From Hormiphora californensis (lineage: Eukaryota > Ctenophora > Tentaculata > Cydippida > Pleurobrachiidae), in the NCBI GenBank assembly GCA_020137815.1, contig CM035350.1, positions 2,627,537 through 2,691,536 of the forward strand: a stretch of 64,000 nt of DNA, read 5' to 3'. The notes beneath the pieces are model-generated. The model was not told the DNA's origin. It searched no databases and saw nothing but the letters and a program-made list of their open reading frames with translations. Each line of letters starts with the position of its first letter. Within the stretch, counting starts at the first letter, position 1. Made by a program: the position numbers and the translations under genes. This document shows, piece after piece, positions 1 to 12,000 of the stretch.

Positions 1-340
1 TATGTTTGTTATCTAAATGTGAGTGTGTTTTGCTTTCGGCTTGTTTGTCTGTGTTAATAAACCTGAGTTTATTCATTGTTTCACCGCTACAGTATTGTTA
101 GACACTGCAGTCTGAGTTACTTTGTGTTGATCGGATTAGAATGCATTATTCCCGGAGGAAAAGAAAGGCTGATTATTCTGAAAGAGAATCTTCACACGGG
201 TGTGGTTTGATCTGGTATGCCGCTTATACCAAGTTAGACAACAGCTGCTTTTGTCTGATAATCGTAATAGTCCGCAGCAAACCAATCAGATGCTCCAGAA
301 GATATACTGATAATTTGAGGTGAAAGTTGCACGTGGTCTA
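1..340. repeat. Direct repeat copy 1, flanking the small palindrome
   Basis: This stretch reappears in the same orientation at about 1795-2130, with only scattered substitutions and small indels. Shared landmarks are the 'ttgttagacactgcagtctg' block and the 'tggtatgccgctt' block. No coding potential is recognised. The two copies enclose the 558-1478 palindrome, so they may be a segmental duplication or the two ends of an older repeat split by the palindromic insertion. Confidence 0.75.
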
Positions 341-557
341 ATGTAAAATTGTAAATCTATTGTGACAAACATAATATATTTTAGTATGACTTCAGTTGTC
401 ATGTTTGGTACCAGTGATATATATATTGTCGTGATTTACAATTAACTGCTACAGCCCAACTATTCATTCCGAGAATTCTGATTCAGAGATAATATTTGCC
501 GTACTGTTATTATATGAGGTAACTCCAACCCCCCCCCCCCCCCCCGTTTCATCAATT

Positions 558-1478
558 GTTTAACATGGGTGTTAAAGTGAGAGAGAACAGCCCCGATTTT
601 GATGAAACTTGGTCAGAATAGTGTTTGGTGTCTAATTAGAAGTCAAAAAATTTTTAGTGTTCAAATCTAAATTTAGGATTTTTTAGGTTTTTTAGGTTTT
701 CTCGCTTTTATGGGTTTTTCAGGACGTTCTAGAACAAAATGAATAAAACCATCTTTCTCGGCGTTAAATTCTGCATCGATTATAGTGGTTATAAACCTTT
801 CTATGACGTAAGGTTCAGAAGTTATCGCGAAAAAGCCCAAACGGGTACATGTGTTAGGGGCGGGTTCATGTTTTAGGCTAACCGGCGAACCTCTTGTCAG
901 AACACCATGTTATAGGGTGTCAATCGACGCGTATTGATAAGGAGATCATTTTAGTGAAAATTATTTTGATCTGCGATGTCTGTGTAACGAATGAAACCTA
1001 AAAAACCTTACCACATGTTTTAACCAAACGGGTATGCTTCATTCAGTAAGGTTTTTTAGGTTTTCATTAGTTACACAGACATCGCAGATCAAAATAATTT
1101 TCACTAAAATGATCTCCCTTATCAATACGCGTCGATTGACACCCTATAACATGGTGTTCTGACAAGAGGTTCGCCTAAAACATGAACCCGCCCCTAACAC
1201 ATGTACCCGTTTGGGCTTTCTGAACCTTACGTCATACTTAGAAAGGTTCATAACCACTATAATCGATGCAGAATTTAATGCCGAGAAAGATGGTTCTATT
1301 TATTTTGTTCTAGGACGTTCCTGAATCCCATAAAAGCCGAAAAACCTAAAAAACCTAAAAATCCTAAATTTAGGATCTGAGCACTAAATTTTTTTTGACT
1401 TCTAATTAGACACCAAACACTATTCTGACCAAGTTTAATCAAAATCGGGGCTGTTCTCTCTCACTTTAACAAGGGGGG
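558..1478. repeat. Near-perfect palindrome (~430 bp arms, ~40 bp spacer)
   Basis: The left arm, from 'ttaaagtgagagagaacagc' to 'gatctgcgatgtctgtgtaac', reappears as its reverse complement from about 1045 to 1478. The spacer is at about 1003-1045. Arms differ by scattered substitutions and a few short indels. Each arm contains the A/T-rich run 'ttttttaggttttttaggtt'. No ORF of interest lies inside. It could be a snap-back MITE, an inverted tandem duplication, or a short fold-back assembly artefact. No convincing target-site duplication was found. Confidence 0.75.
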
Positions 1479-1794
1479 TGTTAACAAGGGGGTCAATCAG
1501 TTGTCCAAAATCACCCATTTATCCCCCTATCCCCCTAGTAAAGGCTTGGTCATGTGTGTGGGTGATGTGTGTGGGTGATGTGTATCTATAACAGCAGTAT
1601 AGCGCATATTATTACAATATTCATGTCTTTTAGATTGGCTTTGCCGGAAGAATGTGAGTCTCGTAGGATGAGAAAAGATTTGCATGAGGGAGATGAGTTA
1701 TTACCACTTTGTTGTACTTTCTTGTGTATATATGTGGCATCAGCTGAACTGTCAGCTGATCCACTATGCATGTTTGTCGGTAGTCATGCATGTC

Positions 1795-2130
1795 TGTCAT
1801 CTGAATGTGAGTTTGTTGTTGGCTTTCGGCTTGTTTGTCTATCGTGTTAATCACCTGAGTTTATTCATCGTTTCACCGCTACAGTATTGTTAGACACTGC
1901 AGTCTGAGTTATTTTGTATTGATCGGATGAGAATGCATTGTTCCCAGAGGAGAAGAAAGGCTGATTCCCGGCTGATTGTTCTTAAAGAGAAACTTCACAC
2001 GAGTGTGGTTTGATCTGGTATGCCGCTTTCACCAAGTTATACAATAGCTGCTTTTGTCTGACAATCGTATTAGTCCGCAGCTAGCCAATCAGATGCTCCA
2101 GATCAAGATCTACTGATAATTGGAGACAAT
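1795..2130. repeat. Direct repeat copy 2
   Basis: Second copy of the 1-340 repeat in the same orientation. It is followed by a low-complexity run (2230-2480) made of variants of 'gagttctg' and 'gagagacactg'. No gene is recognised here. Confidence 0.75.
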
Positions 2131-3604
2131 GGTGACCTGCCTACACCCTGGATTGGATATGGAGCACGTGTGGAGGAGAAGACGTGTGTGGTTGGCTGCT
2201 ACAAGAGGAGAGGACACTTGGCAGTTCCTGAGAGGCAGTTCCGCTGAGACAATACTATAGTTCACGAGTTCTGTTGTGAGAGAAACTGTACTGAGGCAGT
2301 TCCAGAGAGAGAGACACTAGAGTGAGTTCGGCCCTGAGAGTTCTGATGTGACAGTTCCTGAGTTCTGTTTTGAGAGACACTGCGAGAGTTGAGCACTATT
2401 GAGAGAGTTGTGCTATGAGTTCCTGTGAGTGAGTTCTGCTAGGAATATAGTACAGTATATTGAGTCAGTTCCTGTGATCTGATCATAAGCCTGAGCTTTT
2501 TAAGTCCTGAGATCCAGCCTTAGTCCTAGCAACGTGGCTTACTAAGACGCTGGCGATAAATGAGTCCCGAGACTTTTGCATAGAGAGTACCCGCATCTGG
2601 GAGATGAGTTCGCTGCACTAGAATGAAGTATAGTGAGATATAGAATAATATAGTGTGGCCGCTTTTATGAGTATTTTTATTGTTTCGGTTTAGTTTTAGT
2701 TTTGTTTTCGGAATCGGTTGTATCCATTTTGTCTGTGTCTGAAACAGCAAATCCACCTTTTCTTGTGCGGTTGCTGATAGTCAGTCAGTATAAACAGAAA
2801 TGACTAAGCAACACGCTCATTATATATGATTGCGTTAGGGGCACAATAGTTACAACCTTTTAAAACCAACCCATTTCAATTAGTACAACTCTACCCATTT
2901 CAATTAGTACAACTCTACTCGGGTGTTCCCAGTATTTTCCAAGGGCTTCTATATCTCTTTCTCACCATATAATTGGCGATGTCACTCAAGGGGAAACTAG
3001 GTATCGGATAGGGAATCTTTAGCCTCCAGTGCGCTCACTTCTACCACATAGGATAGGCGCACTGTCTACATAAGTGGGAGTCGGAAAGACAAAAATTTGA
3101 ACTTTTTGAGACAAGGGGGCTAGCCTGAGAAAATGCTAAAAATGTTAAAAAAGGCCATCGACCAAACCAGGGAAGCGATGCCTTTTTAGGGCTGGACTAA
3201 AACCGCATATTTCGTGTAGGGCAAACGAGTTAGGTTCCTCGTGGTTCTACATTTGTTTCTCTCTCAGAGTGCTTGAGAGTTTTTTATTTAGGATAGGTTA
3301 TTGTGATCTTATGATGGTGAGATCAGTGAGTTAGGAGGATACAAAGATTTAGGGGTGAATAGATATTATTTATTGTTACAATAGTTTATGAGAGATTTAG
3401 AAGATAATAATTTGGGTCAATGTTTTAGATGAGTAGGAATACAGGGGTTCAGTGGGGATTTACGACGTGCGAGAGGAGAAGCTGGCCACGTCCAGCCTAA
3501 GGCTGGCGTGATCGGTGCTCTGGAGAAAGAGTGACCGAGAGCGAGAGAGGAGAGTTCTGTTTTTGAGGTGAGTAGAATATGTTGCTCGGAGATGGTGGGG
3601 AACT

Positions 3605-3710
3605 CATCTCTATTATAATTTGGGAATTGTCGCGTCGGGGGGGGAAGTGGGTGGTCGTTCGTTTTTCTGGCGGTATCTAAGCGACAGACTGTGCTCCTTT
3701 AGCAACTTTG
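3605..3710 (+). repeat. Partial copy of the 310-bp hairpin-unit repeat
   Basis: The start 'catctctattataatttgg' and the block 'cggtatctaagcgacag..tgctcct' match the first ~95 bp of the tandem units at 20903-21844. The match is lost after about 3710. It shows that the unit is an interspersed family and not only a local tandem. Confidence 0.6.
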
Positions 3711-4649
3711 CGCGCCCACACGCGAAGTGCGTGTAATGCGAACGCAAACGTGCGCGCGCGTTTTTTAAAAAACCTCTGTCGCGCGCGCCTCTCAGTGAAA
3801 ACATATCAAAAAATTTCAATTTTTCCGAAACAAAACTTTTTTCACTCAAAATTTCAAAAACACAAAAAGTCATCCTGTTTCGTTTTAAACATGCCCAGAC
3901 ACCGACATCGATTACAAACAACCTACAACAGCGAAATCTTTTAAACATCGGGTGCAGCCCAATGTTATCGGACAGCTTCTTCTTCTCCGAATGTGAGGAG
4001 ATGCCGCACCCCTAACCATCCAGAATGTGCTGAATTAATATTCTTTTTAGAAATTGCGACGCGGGTGAAAAACCAGCTTGCACATGGCAAGCGCCGTGCA
4101 CGACCAGACCAGCACTGACCGTAGATTGGAATTTGGTGAGTCCCGCCGAGCACAGTATAGTGACTCTTTCCGATAGCATTAGCGATAGCGATAGGAAGTA
4201 ATAAACATTGTCCGAAAGAGAGAGTTATGCTGAAAACGCTGACACTTTAAATCCACCAGGAACAACGCGAGCTGTGAAAATGCCAGGGGGGGGGGGGGGG
4301 GGGGGGGGGAAATACTGATAATGAGGCGCGGAGGCAATACCGTGCAGCTAATGCCGACAGTATCACGGAGTCTCGGAGGGATACACACGTGCTACACTGC
4401 TGACGCACAAAATGAGATCAAAGGCAGTATCATGCGGCTATGCACTAAGTATCAATGCTACCTGGGGGGACGGGGGGGGTGTACGGGCGTCCTGTTTTAA
4501 CAGAAGATCAGCGTATTGCACGAAAACCGCCGGTGTCGAAATGAACAGAGACGAGCCCGAGAAGGCGTCGTGTGTTTTAACTTGAACAACTTGAAAGGTG
4601 CCGTTTGATATCATAACCGCCCCGACCCTTTTTTTTTTTTTTTTTTTAC

Positions 4650-7600
4650 TACAGGTTTACGTGATAAGCCTGCACGACAGCGACTGTGGTGCTCTGCTAT
4701 TTGAACGTGTGAGTTGGGAAAGGAGCGACACGTGTTTGCAGCAATGCAAGACACTGTCTTATCCCTACTCCTTCCATTTTTGGAAGCCCTATCCAGAGGA
4801 GCTTAGGACCTATTGCTCGGTATAAATACCCGACCGCCGCGTTTACTGTTCACCCCCGTAAAGTTCATGACTTTATAGAAAGACTTTAATTCGGCATTCG
4901 TCCTTTTTGCTCTATGAACTGTAACGACAAGACAGAACTACTGGGCCAGGTCCATATGTGTTCCGTGTTCACGGAGATATTCGATACTGTGTCAGTACCC
5001 TTCACGATTCAATCCCGTCGTACTGCCAGTTGTAATGTCCCTTTGTGGCAGTGGGGTGCTGACAAGCACGTGTGAACGAACCCTTTTTAACACTGGTTGC
5101 GCAAAGAGCCCTCATGTCGGTTTGGTCTCTCAGTGTTTGTTAAATGTTTGATAACCGTATAGAGCCCCCCTCATTTGCGAATGCAGACATTAGCGAGATA
5201 TGAAGGCACGTGCCGGGTGGATTACTGAATTCTAAATCAGTCTTATGTACTTCCGCCGAGGAAAGCGATCCGAAGAGATACAATTGAACCAATCCATGAA
5301 GGGATGTTGGCGCTGTATTTGATGGTAGCTCGGGATTGCCAAAATGCCAGATTTACAGTTTAAATCCCGAATGCTGACACTGCTCTCGAGTCTATTTTAA
5401 AAAGGACTCCTATGTCCAACTCATGATGACGCCTTCTGTGGACCCACTCCACCGTCGCAACCTGTTGATGAGTTACACCGGGTGACCTGGCCGACATACA
5501 CGACACAAGTTTGACACCTCACAAATGTGGGTTGTTGTGTTCGACCTGGTTGTCGATTAATACCCGGTGTTTCTTCGTAACGTGACCCTACTAGATACAC
5601 GTTTGACTGTTAAAAGTATTAGTCCTGATTTTGTCCATGTTTCATTTGATCGTGTGGTAATAAGTCTGTTTCTGTCCTTCGACAGATGTTTAACAGGTGT
5701 TGTCAATCTGTCCCCGTTCCTCTAGCACTCAATTCCCTTATGGAAACTTGATTTCTCTTTGATCAAATACCATTGTAGTCACATCTTTTGGACCCTATGA
5801 TTTACACCCCTTTATTTCCCCAAGGTGAGCAGGGGTGGAATACCGATATCCACCGACGTAACCGTGGCAAGGTTACTGAATTTGTAAACTTTGCTCAGTA
5901 TCGCACTGCTTTTAGTCTACACCATTTCTCACCATTACACTACAGTAGAAACGTTTCACAGTTGTTGTATTGTCAGGTACGAATTCGGGGAAGTCCTGCG
6001 AGGTTGGTTATTGCGCAGTACTAGAGGCAAGGATAATTTCAGCTACGTAAGGACACTGCTGAAGTTTTATATGGAACTCCGTGAATCCGTAGCAGATAAA
6101 TCCTACTGGACTGTTCCTGCTGGCGTCCCACCTGTACATGCCTTCGTCCTTCCAGGAGGTAAGCGCTGGATGCAGCAACAGTACAGTACTCAATGGCCCA
6201 TGACATCAAGTTTTTTCTAACCCTGATTCTATTTATCACGTTTACATGCAACCCCAAACACCCTGATATTGTAAAAAAATCTCGGTAACGAGGGATTCCA
6301 GTACAGAATTGAAGATGGTAACAACCTCCACTGTCCATCGTGTGAGCAGTGACACACCCCTTACTGCGGTCGATATGCCCTGATATGTAAGCAGCCGCTT
6401 TTAACCTCCCATTTAAAAAGAGTTTTCATGAGGAATTAATGGTCGCTTTTTGGGAGAGCAGCAAGCTGTATCTGGAGTTATTGAGTTTCAAAGAACGTGC
6501 CTTCTCACACCCACATTGGGTTGTCTAGAGGAGGCGGCTACAAGTTCATAGCTGTAGAGCATATCGATAAGTCTATCCGGTGGCTGACATTCCTGACCCG
6601 TCAGACCTGATACATAAATTGTTACTCGTCTATGCTCCATGAGTGTAGTGATACAAGGTTTGTAAGCAGACGGGAAAGTGCTCCAAAGATTTTTCCGAAA
6701 TGTTTTCCGATGTGACTACGTTTAAACAATGACGGACGTGTTTCAGTACAAACGTCCCTGATAACGGTAGAAACTGTTTTGTTAAGAATGGTAAAGAATT
6801 CCAACAACAGCCCAAGGTGTTCCTTATAACCCTACCTCCTTTACAAGTTTTAATGCTCATATCAATTGTTGAGGCGTGTATGTCCTGTAAAGACCATTAA
6901 ATACATGGTTTAATACACCACAGGGTTATGATTGTGCCCAACATTGAAAAGTCGTCCCGTGATCAGGTTGACGAAATAATAAAGAAGCTTGTTGACTTGC
7001 GATTTCAGTGCTCCACACCGAAGCCTTATGTGCCGTATTAGGGAACTGTCTCTCTGGCCTCGAGAAGCCATGCTGTACAACGACTCGCTGTTCACCTGCC
7101 GAATCAGGAAGTTTTGTGACTTCTCAGGGACAATGAAGTTACCCGAAGATGTGTTTGGGATCGACAACAAGGTTACAACACTACCCATTGGTTTCACTAA
7201 ATGCTAAGGATATGTTGCCCGCAGTACCTGTACGTAGAGATACCCTATCACTATACTTATGAGCGTGGCTCAGGCTTACACTAAGCGTAAGAATAAATAT
7301 CCGGGGATTCCTGACTCTTTGAAACATTTATCGCCCCGTAATGTATTAGTTACCCCCCGTGAACCCTTGATGATAGCGATCTTACCTTTCGTTTTAACTT
7401 CTCACCTCCGTGTGGAGGGGAGCGACCTCTTTTTACAGATTTGAGAAACGTATAATGATACTCGTTTCACGTATCAACTTTTGAAGAGGCGTGTCGTGCC
7501 GTTTGGTCCTCTTGGAGTCCAATGATGAGTGGTTCATGTCTGTGCGAGCAGGCCTAGTGTTACAGGGGGGGGGGGGGACAATGCCTGCCCAACTCTCCGG

Positions 7601-9000
7601 GTTCCTGTTTTGTGACTTTTATTTGGCCAACTGCACCCCCCTGAAGCCAAAGACATTTGTGGGTTGGTTCACAGATGACCTCAGTGAGGACTATGTGCAT
7701 TTTCACGGTTTGACACAGCGGAAGCTTCTCCAGGGCACTTTATGAATGAACAACCTACTAATGAGAAATATTTACAGGGTACCCCTATCTAATTTTTAAA
7801 ATTTGAATCACCGATTTTATTGCCGCTCTGGAGGCATTGCATAATAAACAGCCGGATACGAGTATGACTACATGTTAGATGCCGGAAAGACGCTTGGACA
7901 TCTTACACAGACGCAGCGTATTATTTTGCAGATACGCTAAGCCGAGCTCGAACTCATATGGTAATGTATGTCGTTGGACCGACCCAGCTATCTTTCATTT
8001 ACCCTTCCGGTGGCTGTGGAAAACAATCTACCTGGCCCACATTGTACTACCTACTTAACAAGACAGAGGCCTTAAGTTTGGACATTGTGCATTGACTGGA
8101 TTGCTGCCACTCTAGTTGGAAGATGGGTAACTACTCATTCCATGTTCAAGTGACCTGTTTTCCAATCCGTGTAGTCTGTATGCGATGTTAAACCTCTCTC
8201 CAAACAGGCAGCAGTATCTTCGATCTCTGATAAGTATGACTTTTTCATTTACGAGGCGTCCATGTCATCACCGCGCGTTCATGCCCTTCTGTGCCCAATA
8301 GATGTTTCTCGCTCGCGGGACATCACTGGCAACTGTGTCCCTTTTGGGGCAAACTAATTGTTCTTGGCAGGTGATTTTTCGCCAGACCCCCTTAACCCGT
8401 GACCCGCTAAGCATCTGTTTAAAAGGTGCATCCATTTAGAGACAACTGTGGGCATTCCATTCCCCACTATGGGAATTCATGTGAAACCCCTGGAATTAAC
8501 GGTAAATGTTAAGAGCAGATTCCGTCTGACGAGTCTAAAGATGGCTTTTCAGCTTGGGGGTGAGGTACTCTGTGTAGTACCCATCCGATGCCACCAGGAT
8601 GCAAATTGACATCCCCCCTCAGTGCCAATCGTAACTGTGATTGTTGACTGCTGTTTTTCCTGACTTTTTCTGTTGACAGGACCGCTCTGTCTTGTAACAC
8701 CTCCCTCAATCAGGATATTGAATCCATAGTTTGACAAGATCAAGATTCCTGAAAATCTTTGAGCCTAACACATATCTCCCAGACACGGCAACTATTGCGA
8801 TACCAGTGCGTCTGAGGACGACTCAACGAAATGATCTAACTATACCTCATCAGTCAGTTTGCTCTAAATAGTGTTCACACCCAGTGGATGCCGTCACCTA
8901 TTCACTGTCACACAAGCATGAAAAGAGGCTTGCCATATCCTCTCTCCTAAATCCTCCGCTAATGCAACTAAACTGAGAGGATATGAGTAGGATAATCTCA
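4650..9000 (+). pseudogene. Helitron Rep/helicase coding region, left arm, broken
   Basis: Rolling-circle transposon protein in many short frames. In order: a Cys-rich N-terminus (DCGALLFE, then TCLQQC) at 4675-4815; the Helitron N-domain motif DPMIYTPLFPQGEQGW at 5788-5835; an LPHxH-like Rep block near 6495-6525; a PDP block near 6590; the linker region near 7085-7150; 'SNDEW' to 'TDDLSEDYVHFHG' at 7515-7710; a Walker A-like GGCGK at 8003-8022; a THS/F block near 8130; and a GGDF motif near 8360. The order fits autonomous Helitrons. Frames shift every 50-200 bp and stops are frequent. The coding homology reaches only into the helicase domain before the palindrome turns around. No Helitron 3' hairpin/CTRR end was seen. 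Confidence 0.8.
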
Positions 9001-9009
9001 GAAGATTTA

Positions 9010-12000
9010 CACGATGCTACACCCATTTTTTCAAGCTTGCACAATCAGATGTGTCGTCTACAGTTCGGTGGGCCTACTCCCAACACTCGCGGGCTGGGCT
9101 GTTAACTAACATATTTAGATACTCGCTCTTGGTGCCTTAATGGAGGTTTAGTACAATATTGTGTCGTTACTGTCGTCCCTCTCAATCAGACATGTACATC
9201 AATACTTTTCGGTAACTAACTCTCTGGGAGAAGATGTTAGGACTCAAGCATTTATCACGTACAATCTTTATCATTCACACTTATTCCCATTCCTCTGATT
9301 GTGATACTGGTAGTGTACTCATGTTGTCTGTAGATAGGCCGTGGTTTCCTGGCAACAACAACCAAAAGAGTCACAGGGCGTGTGTGAACACAATGCAGTC
9401 ACAATATCACATGTACGATATGATTTATGCTCAATTCATTCTTAGTGACAGGGGGGATGTCGACATGTGCTGCATCCTGGTGTGGGCATACTGATCTACG
9501 TGGACTATACTGTCACCACAGAGTAAATCTCCGTAATTCTACATCAACCAAGCCGGCAAACATGATTTCAAATCTGTTAAACAATACTCTGAGTTCAGGA
9601 GGATCTGGCACATATCGTCCGCGCGTCTAACATCTCTAAATTCGCTGTGTGTAACTGTGAGGGAGTCCCAGGGTATTCAACTCTAGAGGTATTGCCATTA
9701 AGATGTGGTGGTAGATGTGTGATTTCACATTCTCGAATATGCGCCGTTAACTATGGATTTACAGAGGGTCACCACTATAGGTCGGTCCTGGGTGCGAGTT
9801 ATTCACTCTTTTCGACTGCAAAGTGTGGACACATTTATAGGTCTTGTTGCCTCCAAAAGGTGAAATGAACTGATTCACGTGAATAGTCCCCGACTGATAA
9901 ATCCCGCTATTGCCGAAGGGCATGAAGGGGGATCATTGCCGTCCCACTACGCTATCTAATGAAAATTCCTCATCACTCAGTAATGATCGAAGCATTACGC
10001 TGCCTGTTTGGCTACGAGGTACACAGGTTCTCTAACATCGTGCATACCAGTGCGTATGCACGTATTTGTGATACAGGTACATGAAACATGTGGATGAGTA
10101 GTTTACCCCATCTTCCAACAGAGTGGCACATCCCGTTCTCCTACTACCATGCATCATTTCCAAATTACAGCTCTGTCCCTTTACAGAGTGTTATACATAC
10201 ACAATTGTGTTTGTCTGTTGGCCACAAGGAATGTGTTTTTGCCACACACACCGGAAAGCGTAAATGAATGTATCTAGGACTGGGGGTGTACGGTCCAAAC
10301 AACATATACATTACACATAATCGAGTCCGCAAAGACTCGTGTGCCTTTTGTTGCCGGTAGTGCTGGAAAAAAAAATAACACATAGGGACTGGTCTGTGTT
10401 ACACTGGCATGCTGTGTCCCACAGCGTCTGTCAAGCAAATCACTATAATCAATGTGTCATACTCGACTCTCGGCTTTATATTATAGCAATAGCACTCCTC
10501 AGAAAGACCACGGCATAAAATCGGGTGGTGTATATCATAATTCAAAAACTTAGATACGGGGTACACCTGTAAATTTCTCATTAGTAGGTTGTTCACATAC
10601 ATCCTAATAATCGTGGCGCTGCGAGACGCTTCACGCTTGTGTCAATCCGTGAAACTCGCCACCATAGTCCTCACTGTGTGGAGGTCTCCTACTTCGAACA
10701 CTAACCCAATCCTTCTACAATGCGTTATGTGGCTTCAGTGTTGGTTCGCAAGTTGGCGCCAATAAAGTCACACAACTCAGGAACAACCCGAGATATGGGC
10801 AGGGGCATTGCAGTAAACCAGACATGGCCCTCCTCCAGATCAGTGTCGAAACCACTCCATCATTTGGATCCTCCAAGAGACCACGGGTGGGCAACGGTGA
10901 CACGCCTCTTGTCAATCTGTGTGCTACAGGTAAAAACGGTCAATCATTTACACGTATCTCAATCTTTTAAACGAGGGGTCGCTCCCCTCACGACGGGAGG
11001 CTAGAAGTAAACGAAGGTAAAATCGCTTTCAAGGTCACGGGGGGTAACATAATACATGTGACGGGGGGATAATTTTGTTCAAAGAGTCAGGATCCCCGAT
11101 ATTTATTCTTACAGCTTAGTGAAGGCCCTTTGCACGCTCCTAATAAAGTATTAGTGTCAACTAATGGTTTATAACATATCATATACAGTACAGCCACTAT
11201 TGCCGCAGGGTCCAAACACTAATCCTTAGTCATTTATGATGAAAACCAGGGCTGGTTATAGTCTTGATACCTTGTTGTCGAATCCCAACAATCATCCTTT
11301 CGGGTAACTCATTGGCCTCCTGTAAGTACACACAACTTTCCTGATTAGGCAGGTGAACACCAGCGATTCGTTGTATCAGCATCGTAGTGCTTCTCGTGTA
11401 GCCAGTAGACAGTTTCCCTGCTGGCGGGGTACTAGCATCCACTATATATTAACATATATATCCTAAGAACCGCCGCTTAGCTTTCGGGAGCCTCTCTGAT
11501 ATTCTTAATCTGCAGGGTCATAGCCACACATATACAATTACAAAAACAATAGTACGTAACAACTCTCATATCCAGGGATCAAACCACAACTTCTTTTTCT
11601 TTTTATATTTCTTCAGAACCTGATCCACGGGAATACTTCTTCAATGTGGGCACAATCATAACCTCTTGTGGATGTATTTACAACATGTATTTAATATTGG
11701 TCTTTAGATACGAGACATCAATCACACGGAACCTCAACATATGATATGAGCATTAAAAACTTGTAAAGGAGGGTAAGGGTTATAATAAGGAACGCACATC
11801 ATCATGGGCTGTTGTTGAATTCTTTAAACCCTTTAATCTTATAGATTCATTTACCATCTTAACCAACGAGTTCTAATTTCTACCGTTTATCTAGGACGTT
11901 TGTGACTGAACAAGGCGCCGTCCGTCATTGTTTAAAACACGTAGCTCACAAACAATCGGAAAAAACATTTTTTTCCTTCGCGGAAAATCTTTGGAGATGG

